Shown piece by piece: positions 1 through 8,395 of a DNA stretch of 64,000 nucleotides. The notes beneath the pieces were generated by a model. It saw only the letters and a list, made by a program, of their open reading frames with translations, was not told the origin of the DNA and made no database searches. This stretch comes from Pseudomonas sp. RIT-PI-S. GTDB lineage: Bacteria > Pseudomonadota > Gammaproteobacteria > Pseudomonadales > Pseudomonadaceae. Position numbers and translations under genes: made by a program. The stretch is taken from contig NZ_JANZKJ010000006.1 in NCBI RefSeq assembly GCF_025642975.1, positions 186,001 through 250,000 of the forward strand, in the 5' to 3' direction. Every line of letters starts with the position of its first letter. Position 1 is the first letter of the stretch.

Positions 1-1108
1 GCGGCACCGGCACGCCAGCTTTCAGCCGAAAATCTGCACGCACTTCGGCGTCGGCGGCCATCAGTGCCTGATCGAAGTAGGCGCAAGAGATCATTGGGCA
101 GGTTTCCGACATGCCATAGGCTGCGGTCAATTGAATGCCACGCGCCAGAGCGGCGTCGTAGAGGGCCCGGTTGAGCGCGCTGCCACCGATGATGATGCGC
201 CAGCCGGCAAAATCCACACCCTGCGCACGGTCGCAGTTGAGCAGCATCTGCAAGATGGTGGGCACGCAATGGGAGAAGGTCACCTGCTCGGTTTGCCACA
301 ACCGCAGCAGCATGTCTGGCTCGTAACGGCCTGGGTACACCTGCTTGATGCCAAGCATGGTCGCCGCGTAAGGCACGCCCCAGGCATGCACGTGGAACAT
401 CGGAGTAATGGGCATATACACGTCGTTGGTGCCCATCAGGCGCACACAGTCGATGCTTCCCAGCATGGTCGACAGCGAGAGGGTGTGCAGCACCAGCTGC
501 CGATGAGTGAAGTACACCCCCTTGGGGTTTCCCGTGGTGCCGGTGGTGTAGAAGGTGGTCGCTACCGAGTTTTCGTCGAAATCCGGGAAGGCATACTCGG
601 GGCTGGCCGCCGCCAGCAGCGTTTCGTACTCACCCAGCAGCCCTGGCAGGTCCGCCTGCGGGTGAGGGTTGTCGGTGAGCAAAATGGTATTGCTCACGGT
701 GGTCAACTGCCCGGCGACGGCTTGGTACAGGGGCACGAAGTCTGCGTTGACCAGCACGTAGCGGTCCTCGGCGTGGTTCATCGTGTAGAGAATCTGTTCC
801 GGTGACAGCCGCACGTTGATCGTGTGCACCACGGCCCCGATCATCGGAATGGCGAACATGCATTCCAGGTAGCGATGACTGTCCCAATCCATCACCGCCA
901 CGGTATCGCCCGCTTTGACGCCAGCCTGAGTGAGTACATTGGCGAGCCGGGCAATGCGCTCGCCGAGGGTTTTGTAGCTGTAGCGCAGCTGGTCCCGGTA
1001 GACGATCTCGCGGGCTTGCTCGTAGCGGCTGCCGGACATCAACAGCCGCTTGATCAACAGCGGGAAGGCATAAGCGCCTGGAGTAGGCGGGATGATCCGA
1101 GTCTGCAT
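1..1108 (-). CDS. AMP-binding acyl-CoA synthetase (fatty-acid--CoA ligase), 3' end outside window
   Basis: This adenylate-forming ligase would activate a carboxylic acid, probably a medium- or long-chain fatty acid, to its acyl-CoA through an acyl-AMP. The first 369 codons are visible, starting MQTRIIPPTPGAYAFPLLIK. The AMP-binding signature YTTGTTGNPKG lies near residues 190-200, followed by family-typical HRQ and MFHVHAWG segments. The C-terminal lid domain is beyond base 1. The ATG at 1108 is preceded by AAAGGA. The sequence resembles AlkK-type medium-chain ligases, but chain-length preference cannot be read from sequence. It is transcribed away from the LysE-family gene with an 85-base gap. 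Family call is firm; substrate is inference. Confidence 0.88.
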   Translation of the reverse strand, partial: MQTRIIPPTPGAYAFPLLIKRLLMSGSRYEQAREIVYRDQLRYSYKTLGERIARLANVLTQAGVKAGDTVAVMDWDSHRYLECMFAIPMIGAVVHTINVRLSPEQILYTMNHAEDRYVLVNADFVPLYQAVAGQLTTVSNTILLTDNPHPQADLPGLLGEYETLLAAASPEYAFPDFDENSVATTFYTTGTTGNPKGVYFTHRQLVLHTLSLSTMLGSIDCVRLMGTNDVYMPITPMFHVHAWGVPYAATMLGIKQVYPGRYEPDMLLRLWQTEQVTFSHCVPTILQMLLNCDRAQGVDFAGWRIIIGGSALNRALYDAALARGIQLTAAYGMSETCPMISCAYFDQALMAADAEVRADFRLKAGVPVP

Positions 1109-1193
1109 CGTGGAGGGTCCTTTGGCGAGCGGAGGGGCACGCCAAAGCCTAGCTCATCGCCTGCCGGCCACGCGCGGCCCGGCAAGGCACCGC

Positions 1194-1823
1194 TCAATGC
1201 ATTTCGGTAAACGCGATCTTCACTCCGAGCGCGATCAGCACCGCGCCCATGGTGCGGTCGAACCAATGGCCGATACGGGCAAAGCCTGCGCGCACCCGGG
1301 CGTTGCTGAACAACCTGGCAACCAGGCAGAACCAGGCGGCAGTGGCCACAGCCAGGTACACCCCATAAGCGGCTTGCACGGCAAGCGGGGTATGCGGATT
1401 GATGACCACGGTAAACAACGACAAAAAGAACAGCGTGGCCTTAGGGTTCAATCCATTGGTCATGAAGCCCGCCACATAAGCGGCCTTCGGCGCTCGGCCC
1501 TGGGGAACGGCTACGGCTTCGCTGGGCTGGGCGCCGGCTGGGCGAGCGCGCAGCGCCTTGAAGCCGATGTACAGCAGGTAGGCGGCGGCGAGCCATTTAA
1601 GGGCATTGAACAGCACGATCGACTGAGAAACGATCAGGCCAATGCCCAGCAGCGAATAGCCGACGTGCAGGAAGATCGCCGAGCCGACCCCCAGGGCTGT
1701 CCAGGTCCCGGCGCGGCGACCATGCGTGACACTCTCGCGCACCACCACGGCGAAGTCCGGCCCAGGGCTGGCGACCGCCAGCAGGTGAATGGCGGCCACT
1801 GCCAGAAACTCACTCCAATACAT
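1194..1823 (-). CDS. LysE/RhtB family amino-acid exporter
   Basis: A 209-residue inner-membrane protein of the LysE/RhtB family, which exports amino acids or related small metabolites. The N-terminal segment ASPGPDFAVVVRESVTHGRR holds the family's conserved SPGPDF-type motif. About six hydrophobic segments follow, including AIFLHVGYSLLGIGLIVS and a C-terminal GAVLIALGVKIAF. A TTG two codons upstream (1829) is also in frame. AGAGG at 1831-1835 is correctly spaced from the ATG at 1823 but almost touches the TTG, so I chose the ATG. Specific substrate is not determinable. Confidence 0.85.
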   Translation of the reverse strand: MYWSEFLAVAAIHLLAVASPGPDFAVVVRESVTHGRRAGTWTALGVGSAIFLHVGYSLLGIGLIVSQSIVLFNALKWLAAAYLLYIGFKALRARPAGAQPSEAVAVPQGRAPKAAYVAGFMTNGLNPKATLFFLSLFTVVINPHTPLAVQAAYGVYLAVATAAWFCLVARLFSNARVRAGFARIGHWFDRTMGAVLIALGVKIAFTEMH

Positions 1824-1920
1824 GTGCAAACCTCTAAAAGATGTAACAAGCCGATGCAGCGGTTACCTTACCCCTTCGCCGGCTACCCCGACAGATACAG
1901 TTGCCTCCAAGAGACCGCCC

Positions 1921-2886
1921 ATGACCCCGAACCGCCGCGCCGTTTTTCTGGATTACAGCTCCCTGGACCTGGGCGACCTGGACCCCAGCTCCCTGCGCCA
2001 GGCCTTCGACAGCCTGGAGCTGCATGCGCATACCGCTCCGGGCGACGTCGCTGCCCGCCTGGCGGATGCACAGGTGGCGATCACCAACAAGGTCGTGATC
2101 GACGCCTCGACGCTCGCCCGCAGCCCTGACCTCAAGCTGATCCTTGTGGCTGCTACGGGTACCAACAATGTAGACCTCTCTGCCGCCGCCAACCACGGCG
2201 TCACAGTGTGCAACTGCCAAGGCTACGGCACCCCTTCGGTGGCGCAGCACACCTTGATGCTGCTGCTCGCCCTGGCTACCCGCCTGCCCGACTACCAGCG
2301 CGCCGTGGCAGAGGGTCGCTGGCAGCGCTCGGCGCAGTTCTGTTTGCTCGATTACCCGATCATGGAGCTTGAAGGCAAAACCCTTGGGCTACTGGGGCAT
2401 GGCGAGCTGGGCAGCGCAGTGGCACGGCTGGCCGAAGCCTTCGGCATGCGCGTGCTGCTTGGGCAGCTCCCCGGGCGCCCCGCGCGCGAAGGCCGTTTGC
2501 CGCTCGAGGCGCTGTTGCCACAAGTGGATGCCCTCACCCTGCACTGCCCCCTCACCGAACACACCCGCGGCATGATAGGCGCGGCGCAACTCGCGCGGCT
2601 CAAACCGGGCGCGCTGCTGGTGAACACTGCCCGCGGTGGTATCGTCGATGAACGTGCCTTGGCCGACGCCTTGCGCAGTGGCCATCTTGGCGGCGCCGCC
2701 ACCGATGTGTTGAGTACCGAGCCTCCTGCCCAGGGCAACCCATTGCTGGCCGCCGACCTCCCGCGGCTGATCGTTACCCCGCACAGCGCCTGGGGCAGCA
2801 AGGAAGCGCGGCAGCGGATCATCGAGCAGATGAGCGAAAACGCCCAGGGTTACTTTGCCGGCCAGCCGTTGCGGGTGGTCGGTTAA
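1921..2886 (+). CDS. hprA: D-2-hydroxyacid dehydrogenase (glycerate/hydroxypyruvate reductase type)
   Basis: A 321-residue NAD(P)-dependent D-isomer-specific 2-hydroxyacid dehydrogenase, probably interconverting hydroxypyruvate and glycerate. The Rossmann motif GLLGHGELG begins near residue 150. The catalytic Arg lies in NTARGGIVDE, the Glu in the segment around DVLSTEPP, and the His in TPHSAWGS. Length fits the family. The open frame extends upstream, but homologous sequence begins at MTPNRRAVFLDYSSL, so the ATG at 1921 is taken (weak AAGAGA Shine-Dalgarno). The symbol reflects resemblance to Pseudomonas HprA; other 2-keto-acid substrates are possible. Confidence 0.87.
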   Translation: MTPNRRAVFLDYSSLDLGDLDPSSLRQAFDSLELHAHTAPGDVAARLADAQVAITNKVVIDASTLARSPDLKLILVAATGTNNVDLSAAANHGVTVCNCQGYGTPSVAQHTLMLLLALATRLPDYQRAVAEGRWQRSAQFCLLDYPIMELEGKTLGLLGHGELGSAVARLAEAFGMRVLLGQLPGRPAREGRLPLEALLPQVDALTLHCPLTEHTRGMIGAAQLARLKPGALLVNTARGGIVDERALADALRSGHLGGAATDVLSTEPPAQGNPLLAADLPRLIVTPHSAWGSKEARQRIIEQMSENAQGYFAGQPLRVVG

Positions 2887-2931
2887 GCTGGCGGGGTCTG
2901 ATAAACTCGGCGTTTTTGCCAGGAGTTCGCC

Positions 2932-3930
2932 ATGGACCCGCGCAGTGAAGTGCTGCTTCGCCAGGCCCATTTGTTCCAAGGCCGCCTATTGCTCGTCGGT
3001 TTGCCCGCCGACGGGCTGCTCGACAGGCTACCGGATACCCATGGCTGGAGCTGGAACGCCGCCGACCATGCTGCCCTCACCCTGCGCCACGGCGAGCGGG
3101 CAAACTTTGGCGTCAGCCCGCCCGAAGGGGACTTCCACGCCGCGGTGGTGTTCCTGCCCAAGGCGCGGGAGCTTGCGGCGTATGTGCTCAATGCGCTGGC
3201 CAGCCGCCTGGCTGGGCGCAGCCTGTTCCTGGTAGGCGAAAAACGTGGCGGCATCGAGGGCGCAGCGCGTCAGTTGGCCGCCTTCGGTCGCCCGCGCAAG
3301 CTCGACAGCGCGCGCCACTGCCAGCTGTGGCAAGTGGATGTCGATCAAGCGCCCACCGAACCGCACCTCAACAGCCTCGCCCAGCGGTTCACCCTGGAGC
3401 TGGAGGGTGCAGAGCCGTTGAACGTGGTCAGCCTGCCAGGGGTGTTCAGCCATGGGCGGCTTGACCGCGGCACACGCTTGCTCCTGGGGCAACTCGACGG
3501 GTTACCCGCGGCCCACCTGCTGGATTTCGGCTGCGGCGCCGGTGTGATCGGCGCAGTGCTCAAGCGGCGCTACCCGCAAGCCCGGGTCAGCCTGCTGGAT
3601 GTGGACGCTTTCGCTATCGCCAGCGCCCGGCTCACGCTGGAAGCCAATGGCCTGGAGGGTGAGCTCATCTGCGCCGATGGCATCGGCGGGGCGCCGCAGG
3701 GGTTGAGCGCGATCATCAGCAACCCACCCTTCCACACTGGAGTTCATACCGATTACCGAGCCAGCGAGGCCCTGCTTCAGCGAGCGGCGTCCCACTTGGC
3801 GCCGGGAGGCGAGATCCGCCTGGTAGCCAACAGCTTCTTGCGTTACCAGCCGCTGCTCGAAGCGCACCTGCGCGATTGCTCGGTGCTGGCCGAGGGCGAC
3901 GGTTTCCGCGTGTATCGCGCGCTTCGATAG
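2932..3930 (+). CDS. rsmC: 16S rRNA m2G1207 methyltransferase RsmC-like
   Basis: A 332-residue SAM-dependent RNA methyltransferase of the RsmC/RlmG family, expected to methylate N2 of G1207 in 16S rRNA of the small subunit. It has the family's two-domain form: a degenerate N-terminal half and a catalytic C-terminal half. In the latter, [12 protein letters not shown] (motif I, near 200) binds SAM and SNPPFHTG (motif IV, near 264) is the NPPF catalytic motif of guanine-N2 methylases. An AGGAG sits seven bases before the ATG. It starts 45 bases after hprA and may be co-transcribed. RlmG is the alternative assignment; length favours RsmC. Confidence 0.88.
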   Translation: MDPRSEVLLRQAHLFQGRLLLVGLPADGLLDRLPDTHGWSWNAADHAALTLRHGERANFGVSPPEGDFHAAVVFLPKARELAAYVLNALASRLAGRSLFLVGEKRGGIEGAARQLAAFGRPRKLDSARHCQLWQVDVDQAPTEPHLNSLAQRFTLELEGAEPLNVVSLPGVFSHGRLDRGTRLLLGQLDGLPAAHLLDFGCGAGVIGAVLKRRYPQARVSLLDVDAFAIASARLTLEANGLEGELICADGIGGAPQGLSAIISNPPFHTGVHTDYRASEALLQRAASHLAPGGEIRLVANSFLRYQPLLEAHLRDCSVLAEGDGFRVYRALR

Positions 3931-3949
3931 TGGCAAAGCCCTTGCGCTT

Positions 3950-4146
3950 GGCGGCCAGGGTAGGCAGAATCCGCTCCGTCCTAGGGGAGTAGTCTCCGCG
4001 AGCTCGCGCTCACAGGCATGCGTCAACATACTTGGCCCTCAGGCCATGGCGCTGCGACCCCCGTGCCCACCTGCGGCACCGGCCGGTTTGACAAGACCTA
4101 TGACACGTTCACCTTACCCGGGGCGGGGAGGTCGTACGTGTCATAG
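3950..4146 (+). promoter_or_regulatory. yybP-ykoY family manganese riboswitch
   Basis: The leader of the TMEM165 gene carries yybP-ykoY hallmarks in the right order: AGGGGAGTAG at 3982-3991, CGTCAACATACTTGG starting near 4021, and TTTGACAAGACC near 4088-4098. The element ends in a hairpin with perfect 11-base arms, CTATGACACGT (4098-4108) and ACGTGTCATAG (4136-4146). Members of this class bind Mn2+ and switch on Mn exporters. The downstream gene is exactly such a candidate and follows 30 bases later. There is no clear U-tract, so translational control or an anti-terminator is possible. Boundaries are approximate. Confidence 0.9.
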
Positions 4147-4176
4147 CCGTGTTGACCCGCCCCTGTAGGAAGCCTG

Positions 4177-4764
4177 ATGCTCGAATCCCTGCTTGTCCCC
4201 ACCGGTGTGGTGGCCCTCGCCGAAATCGGTGACAAGACCCAACTGCTTGCCCTTATTCTCGCCGCTCGCTTTCGCAAGCCTTGGCCGATCATTGCCGGCA
4301 TCGTTGCCGCGACCCTGGCCAACCATGCCGCCGCTGGCGCGGTGGGCGCGCTGGTCAGCAATTTCCTTTCGCAGACCGTGCTGCACTGGATCCTCGCCGC
4401 CAGCTTCACCGCCACTGCCCTATGGACCCTCGTTCCAGACAAGATCGACGACGACGAAACCCGTACCGGCAAGGCGTATGGGCCGTTCGTAACCACGCTG
4501 ATCGCGTTCTTCCTGGCAGAAATCGGCGACAAGACCCAAGTCGCCACGGTGATGCTTGCCGCGCAATACCCTCATCTGATCCTGGTGATCCTGGGGACCA
4601 CCCTGGGCATGCTCGCGGCCAATGTGCCGGTAGTGCTGGCCGGTAACTTCGCCGCCGACAAACTGCCGCTGACGCTGATCCGCCGGCTGGCGGCGCTGTC
4701 GTTCTTCGTGCTGGCGGCGTTTGCTGTGTACGAAGCCATGAAGGTCAGCGGCTGGGTGGGTTGA
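4177..4764 (+). CDS. TMEM165/GDT1 family transporter, probable Mn2+ exporter
   Basis: A 195-residue inner-membrane protein with two homologous halves, each beginning with the diagnostic motif E-x-G-D-K-T: EIGDKTQLLALIL near residue 13 and EIGDKTQVATVML near residue 115. Each motif leads a bundle of three hydrophobic helices. The family (UPF0016/TMEM165/GDT1) moves Mn2+ and/or Ca2+ out of the cytosol in exchange for protons. The manganese riboswitch directly upstream argues for Mn2+ efflux, which is inference from context. TAGGA precedes the ATG. The gene is convergent with the M48 protease gene. Confidence 0.9.
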   Translation: MLESLLVPTGVVALAEIGDKTQLLALILAARFRKPWPIIAGIVAATLANHAAAGAVGALVSNFLSQTVLHWILAASFTATALWTLVPDKIDDDETRTGKAYGPFVTTLIAFFLAEIGDKTQVATVMLAAQYPHLILVILGTTLGMLAANVPVVLAGNFAADKLPLTLIRRLAALSFFVLAAFAVYEAMKVSGWVG

Positions 4765-4784
4765 CTCAGGCGCACCGCTGGCCA

Positions 4785-4806
4785 CCCCGCGCCAGAAGGC
4801 GCGGGG
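4785..4806. terminator. Convergent hairpin between TMEM165 and M48 protease genes
   Basis: Perfect 9-base arms CCCCGCGCC (4785-4793) and GGCGCGGGG (4798-4806) with an AGAA loop lie in the 48-base gap between two convergent genes. There is no strong T-run on either side, so termination may be weak or Rho-assisted. Confidence 0.5.
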
Positions 4807-4812
4807 CTAGCC

Positions 4813-5634
4813 TCAGCTTTTCTTGGCGGCCTGGTAAAGCGGCTGCACCTTAGGGATGGCCGCTTCCAGCGCGGCGATACGGTTGGCGCTGGAAGGGTGG
4901 GTGCTGGTGAACTCTGGCGGTGCGTTACCGGCTTCGGCCGCGGTCATTTTTTTCCACAGGCTGATTGCGGCATTGGGGTCGAAACCTGCCCGGGCCGCCA
5001 GTTCAAGGCCGATCAGGTCGGCCTCGTTCTCATTGGCCCGGCTGTTGGGCAACGTCAGGCTGTATTGCACCACGGTGTCGGCCAAGGCCAGGCTGTCCTG
5101 GCCAAGCCCCAGCAGCGCACCGGCGCCGGTCCTGGCCATCTCGATACCATAGGCCTTGGACATCGCCTCGCGCCCATGCTCGCGCAGGGCGTGGGCAATT
5201 TCATGCCCCATCACCGCAGCGAGTTCATCATCGGTGAGCTTGAGGCTGTCGATGATCCCGGTATACACGATGATCTTGCCGCCTGGCCCGCAGTTGGCGT
5301 TGAGTTCATCACTTTTGATCAAGTTCACTTCCCAGGTCCATTGGGCGGAGTCTGGGCGCAGTTTCGGTGCCTGGGCGATCAGCCGGTTGGCGATGGCCTG
5401 TACCCGCTTGGCTTCGGCGCTGTTTTTGTCCAGCACGCCTTTGCCGGACGCCTCGGTGAGGGTCTGCTGGTACGACTGGGCATACATCTGGTTCACCTGT
5501 GCGGTGGACAGCATGCTGAACATATATTGCTTGCGCTCCACGCCCACGGCATCGCCGCTGGTGGTGTTGACGGCCTGGCAGGCAGCGAGCAACAGGCTGC
5601 TGCTCAGGGCCAGAGTGGCAAACGGCTTACGCAT
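4813..5634 (-). CDS. Periplasmic M48 family zinc metalloprotease, lipoprotein
   Basis: A 273-residue Zn-dependent peptidase of family M48, related to LoiP/YcaL, probably acting in envelope protein quality control. The N-terminus is a lipoprotein signal ending in LLLAAC (Cys19), so the protein should be membrane-anchored in the periplasm. The zinc site HEIAH lies in VMGHEIAHALREHGREAM near residue 143. A downstream Glu ligand lies in NENEADLIGLELAARAGFDP, and the STHPSSANRI tail is family-typical. It is convergent with the Mn transporter gene. Substrate unknown. Confidence 0.88.
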   Translation of the reverse strand: MRKPFATLALSSSLLLAACQAVNTTSGDAVGVERKQYMFSMLSTAQVNQMYAQSYQQTLTEASGKGVLDKNSAEAKRVQAIANRLIAQAPKLRPDSAQWTWEVNLIKSDELNANCGPGGKIIVYTGIIDSLKLTDDELAAVMGHEIAHALREHGREAMSKAYGIEMARTGAGALLGLGQDSLALADTVVQYSLTLPNSRANENEADLIGLELAARAGFDPNAAISLWKKMTAAEAGNAPPEFTSTHPSSANRIAALEAAIPKVQPLYQAAKKS

Positions 5635-5699
5635 GGGAGGCTCCGTGTGAATGCTAGGTCGCCAATGCTAGCAGCTCTGTATCAGCGCAGACACACAAC

Positions 5700-6320
5700 C
5701 TACGCAGGCGTCAGGCACTCCGGCGCATTGAGCTTGGGGTCGTTCACCAGGTTGGCCAGCGGCCGCTCCAGCAGTGCTGCCGGGGGTTGCGCCAGCAGTG
5801 AGTAGAGCAGCGGCAGCGGCGTGGCCAGGTCCAGCCAGGCGGCTTGGCCAGCGGCGTCGAGGATCAACGGCCGCCGCTGGTTCGCTGCCGCTTGGGTGAC
5901 GATAGCCATGCTCAGCCACAACTGCTCTTGCACCGGGAAGGCGTCCCATACGGCGGCAAAGTACAAAAAGGAGCCTTGCGCAGGGGTCAGCCAGTAAGGC
6001 CGCTTGCGCACCCCGCCGCGCCACTCGTAAAAGCCGTTCGCCGGCACCAGGCAGCGCCGCGCCCGGAAAGGCTCGCGGAACATGGGTTGTTCGGCCAGGG
6101 TCTCGGCCCGCGCATGGTTAGGGGTACGGGACAGATCGGTGAGCCAGGGTGGGGTCAGGCCCCAGCGCGCCGTGGCCAGTTCACGGCCACCCTCCCCCTG
6201 GCGTTCTATCAGTACCTGCTGGCCCGGAGAGATATTCCACTGCGACCGCTGGTCGCCTGGAAAACCCGGCAGGGCGGCGAACGCCGGAGCCCAACGGAAC
6301 AACGCATAACGACCGCACAT
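5700..6320 (-). CDS. SRAP (YedK/HMCES-like) family protein with altered active site
   Basis: A 206-residue SOS-response-associated peptidase-fold protein. Family members crosslink to abasic sites in single-stranded DNA through Cys2. The start is fixed at 6320 because Cys2 must follow the initiator: MCGRYALF; a GGAG lies upstream. Recognisable blocks are WNISPGQQ, LTPPWLTD, ARAETL and CLVPANGFYEWR with the catalytic Glu. Two usual residues appear changed: the NAR motif reads NHAR, and the late block that normally carries an active-site His before RMPVIL reads NQRRPLIL. It may be a diverged subfamily with reduced crosslinking or none (inference). Confidence 0.8.
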   Translation of the reverse strand: MCGRYALFRWAPAFAALPGFPGDQRSQWNISPGQQVLIERQGEGGRELATARWGLTPPWLTDLSRTPNHARAETLAEQPMFREPFRARRCLVPANGFYEWRGGVRKRPYWLTPAQGSFLYFAAVWDAFPVQEQLWLSMAIVTQAAANQRRPLILDAAGQAAWLDLATPLPLLYSLLAQPPAALLERPLANLVNDPKLNAPECLTPA

Positions 6321-6336
6321 GCACAATGACTCCGGC

Positions 6337-6600
6337 TCAGCACAGCAAACTACCCGGGTAGCTGTCCGGCTCTTCGGCCGGCAGCACGAAGGCGGCATTG
6401 TACGCATCGATCAGTGCCCGCGCGCGCTCGGCATGGTCGTCGTCGACCAGCAGCGCGAGCAAGCCGAGCGCGGGCAGTTCGCCCACGCCGCCCATCAGGT
6501 GTGCGCCGCTAAGGTGGGCCACTACGCCTTCGCTGGCCAGCATGCCCACCAGCAGCTCCGCTTCCAGCAGGCTTTCGGGCTCGTAGATGCGGCGCATCAT
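6337..6600 (-). CDS. DUF2007 domain small protein
   Basis: An 87-residue protein starting MMRRIYEPESLLEAELLVGM, matching the DUF2007 (putative signal-transducing, GlnB-like fold) pattern. The rest is acidic, with a hydrophobic core (LGLLALLVDDDHAERARALI). The frame is open upstream, but an ATGA overlap with the stop of the cysteine-rich gene places the start at 6600 and implies translational coupling. Function unknown. Confidence 0.75.
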   Translation of the reverse strand: MMRRIYEPESLLEAELLVGMLASEGVVAHLSGAHLMGGVGELPALGLLALLVDDDHAERARALIDAYNAAFVLPAEEPDSYPGSLLC

Positions 6601-6779
6601 TCGTTCTCGCTGCGTACGTCGAGCGACCACTGGGTGCCGTCGGTGTACAGGTTGAACACCAAGGGGCGGCAGCATACCGGGCAGTCTTCTATATATTGCT
6701 GGTCGCCGGCCGAGAGATCGAGCACCGCCTCGACTGGCTCGCCGCAACATGGGCATTGATAACGCTCGTTTTCCAGCAT
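6597..6779 (-). CDS. CPXCG-type cysteine-rich small zinc-ribbon protein
   Basis: A 60-residue protein beginning MLENERYQCPCCGEPVEAVL, with a second pair in DCPVCCRPL. The CPxCG plus CPxC arrangement is that of the CPXCG cysteine-rich family, presumably a small zinc ribbon. GGGGTG precedes the ATG at 6779, preferred over an upstream in-frame codon. It is first in a two-gene unit with the DUF2007 gene and divergent from the acyltransferase gene. Role unknown. Confidence 0.8.
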   Translation of the reverse strand: MLENERYQCPCCGEPVEAVLDLSAGDQQYIEDCPVCCRPLVFNLYTDGTQWSLDVRSENE

Positions 6780-6803
6780 CGGAACACCCCTGCAAGTTAT
6801 GCG

Positions 6804-6809
6804 TATAAT
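6804..6809 (+). promoter_or_regulatory. Probable -10 element for the acyltransferase gene
   Basis: A perfect TATAAT lies 44 bases before the acyltransferase start, in the 74-base divergent gap. I see no good -35 at 16-18 bases upstream, so strength and exact use are uncertain. Confidence 0.4.
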
Positions 6810-6853
6810 GCCGCGTTTGTTTATAACCCTAGCCGTTTCCAACAAGAGAGCAT

Positions 6854-8023
6854 ATGGGCGAATTCGATACCATCCGGCCCTACGATGATTCCGAGGTCAA
6901 AGCCGTCCTTAGCCGCCTGCTGAGCGACCCGGCCTTTCTCGACATTCTCACCCGCTTTCGTTTTCCGCGCTTCGCCGGGCCGCTCGGCTGGGCCTTGCGC
7001 CCGCTGATCGCGCGCAAGCTGCGCAATGAATTCGCCGGTATCGAGAGCGTCGCGGCCTTGCAGGACAAGGTCGAGTTCTACGTGGACCACACTATCGAGC
7101 GCGCAACGGATGGCGTGACCTACACCGGTGTGGAGCAGCTGCAGCACGGTAATGCCTACCTGCTGCTGGCCAACCATCGCGACATCGTGATGGACCCGGC
7201 CTTCGTCAACTATGCGGTCTACCACGCGGGCCTGCCCACGCCGCGTATCGCCATTGGCGATAACCTGCTGCAAAAGCCCTTCGTCAGCGACCTGATGCGC
7301 CTGAACAAGAGCTTTATCGTGCACCGCTCAATCAGCGGCCGGCGCGAGAAGCTCGCCGCTTACCAGCTGTTGTCGGCTTACATCAACCACTCCATCCGCA
7401 CCGACTGCCAGTCGGTGTGGATCGCCCAGGCTGAAGGGCGCGCCAAGGACGGGGACGATCGCACCGATTCAGCGATCCTCAAGATGTTCCACATGAGCCG
7501 CAAGGATGAGCCTTTTGGCGATGTCATTCGCTCGCTCAACCTCACGCCTGTGTCCATCAGTTACGAATATGACCCCTGCGACCTGGCCAAGGCCCGCGAG
7601 CTGTACATCCGCGCTACCACCGGCGGGTACGTGAAGGCACCTGGGGAGGACGACATCAGTATTGCCCTGGGCATCACCGGCTATAAGGGCCGCGTACACA
7701 TCAACTTTTCCGCTCCGGTCACCGAACAGTTCGCCGACCCTCGCCAGCTGGCGGCGGAGATCGACCGCTGCGTGCTCGCCGGCTACCGGCTGTTCCCGGT
7801 GCACTACCTGGCATATGCCCGCTGGGAAGGAGCCGATCCTGCATTGCAGGTGCCGAACGCGGCGAGCCTGTTCGGTGCCGAGGAGCTGGATAAAGCCAAG
7901 GCAGAGTGGCAACACCGCTTGGAGGCCTGCCCGGCGGAACATCGGCCCTGGCTGATCGCCCAATATGCTTGCCCGGTACGCAACCAATACCGTGTCAAGG
8001 CAGGGCTACCGCTGGACGCCTGA
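6854..8023 (+). CDS. Glycerol-3-phosphate/1-acylglycerol-3-phosphate acyltransferase family protein
   Basis: A 389-residue protein of the PlsC-like acyltransferase superfamily. The HX4D catalytic motif is in LLANHRDIVMDPAF (near residue 112), and an EGR-type block, AQAEGRAKDGDDRTD, follows near 198. It lacks obvious membrane segments apart from a few hydrophobic patches, so it is probably peripheral to the inner membrane. Such proteins transfer acyl chains to glycerol phosphates in phospholipid synthesis or remodelling; the exact acceptor is not evident. AAGAGAG lies before the ATG. Confidence 0.8.
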   Translation: MGEFDTIRPYDDSEVKAVLSRLLSDPAFLDILTRFRFPRFAGPLGWALRPLIARKLRNEFAGIESVAALQDKVEFYVDHTIERATDGVTYTGVEQLQHGNAYLLLANHRDIVMDPAFVNYAVYHAGLPTPRIAIGDNLLQKPFVSDLMRLNKSFIVHRSISGRREKLAAYQLLSAYINHSIRTDCQSVWIAQAEGRAKDGDDRTDSAILKMFHMSRKDEPFGDVIRSLNLTPVSISYEYDPCDLAKARELYIRATTGGYVKAPGEDDISIALGITGYKGRVHINFSAPVTEQFADPRQLAAEIDRCVLAGYRLFPVHYLAYARWEGADPALQVPNAASLFGAEELDKAKAEWQHRLEACPAEHRPWLIAQYACPVRNQYRVKAGLPLDA

Positions 8024-8104
8024 GCGCCGTTCGTCATAACACCGTCATCAAAGCACGTCAGGCTGTGCGCCCAGATCAGACGCACAGTTCGACGGAGCCC
8101 CGGC

Positions 8105-8311
8105 ATGCTGCACGCCAATAATCAGGATCGCCTCTACCTGATCGCCCCCAGCGATGAACAAGAAGCCCTCATCGATGCAATGGCATTCAACGTCCAGGAC
8201 AGAGGCTGGCTGGTGTATTGCGCATTGGGCGGCCATCAACACCCCAACTGGCCAGAAGTGGACCCCGCAACGGGGATCAGCCTGCTGGATTGGCACATCG
8301 AGGCGGCATAA
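8105..8311 (+). CDS. Small hypothetical protein
   Basis: A 68-residue soluble protein, MLHANNQDRLYLIAPSDEQE onward, with no motif I recognise. GGAG is well placed upstream, codon use is normal for the region, and the gene fits the space before a terminator, all supporting a real gene. It seems likely to be a conserved Pseudomonas orphan, but I cannot name a family. Confidence 0.6.
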   Translation: MLHANNQDRLYLIAPSDEQEALIDAMAFNVQDRGWLVYCALGGHQHPNWPEVDPATGISLLDWHIEAA

Positions 8312-8335
8312 AAAAACCCGCCCTGTGGGGGCGGG
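8310..8335 (-). terminator. Intrinsic terminator of the YajG-type lipoprotein gene
   Basis: Read on the minus strand, a hairpin with arms CCCGCCC and GGGCGGG (plus-strand 8317-8323 and 8329-8335) is followed by a run of seven T. It lies 61 bases past the stop of the lipoprotein gene at 8396. Confidence 0.8.
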
Positions 8336-8395
8336 CGAGCCCGCGAACGCCGCCATCGCTCCGTTCGCAGGCTGACAGTGCTTACAATCGGTGGA

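Noticed and set aside
4897..5805. Plus-strand open frame opposite the M48 protease gene
   Set aside because: Antisense to a gene with a clear HEIAH site and lipobox.
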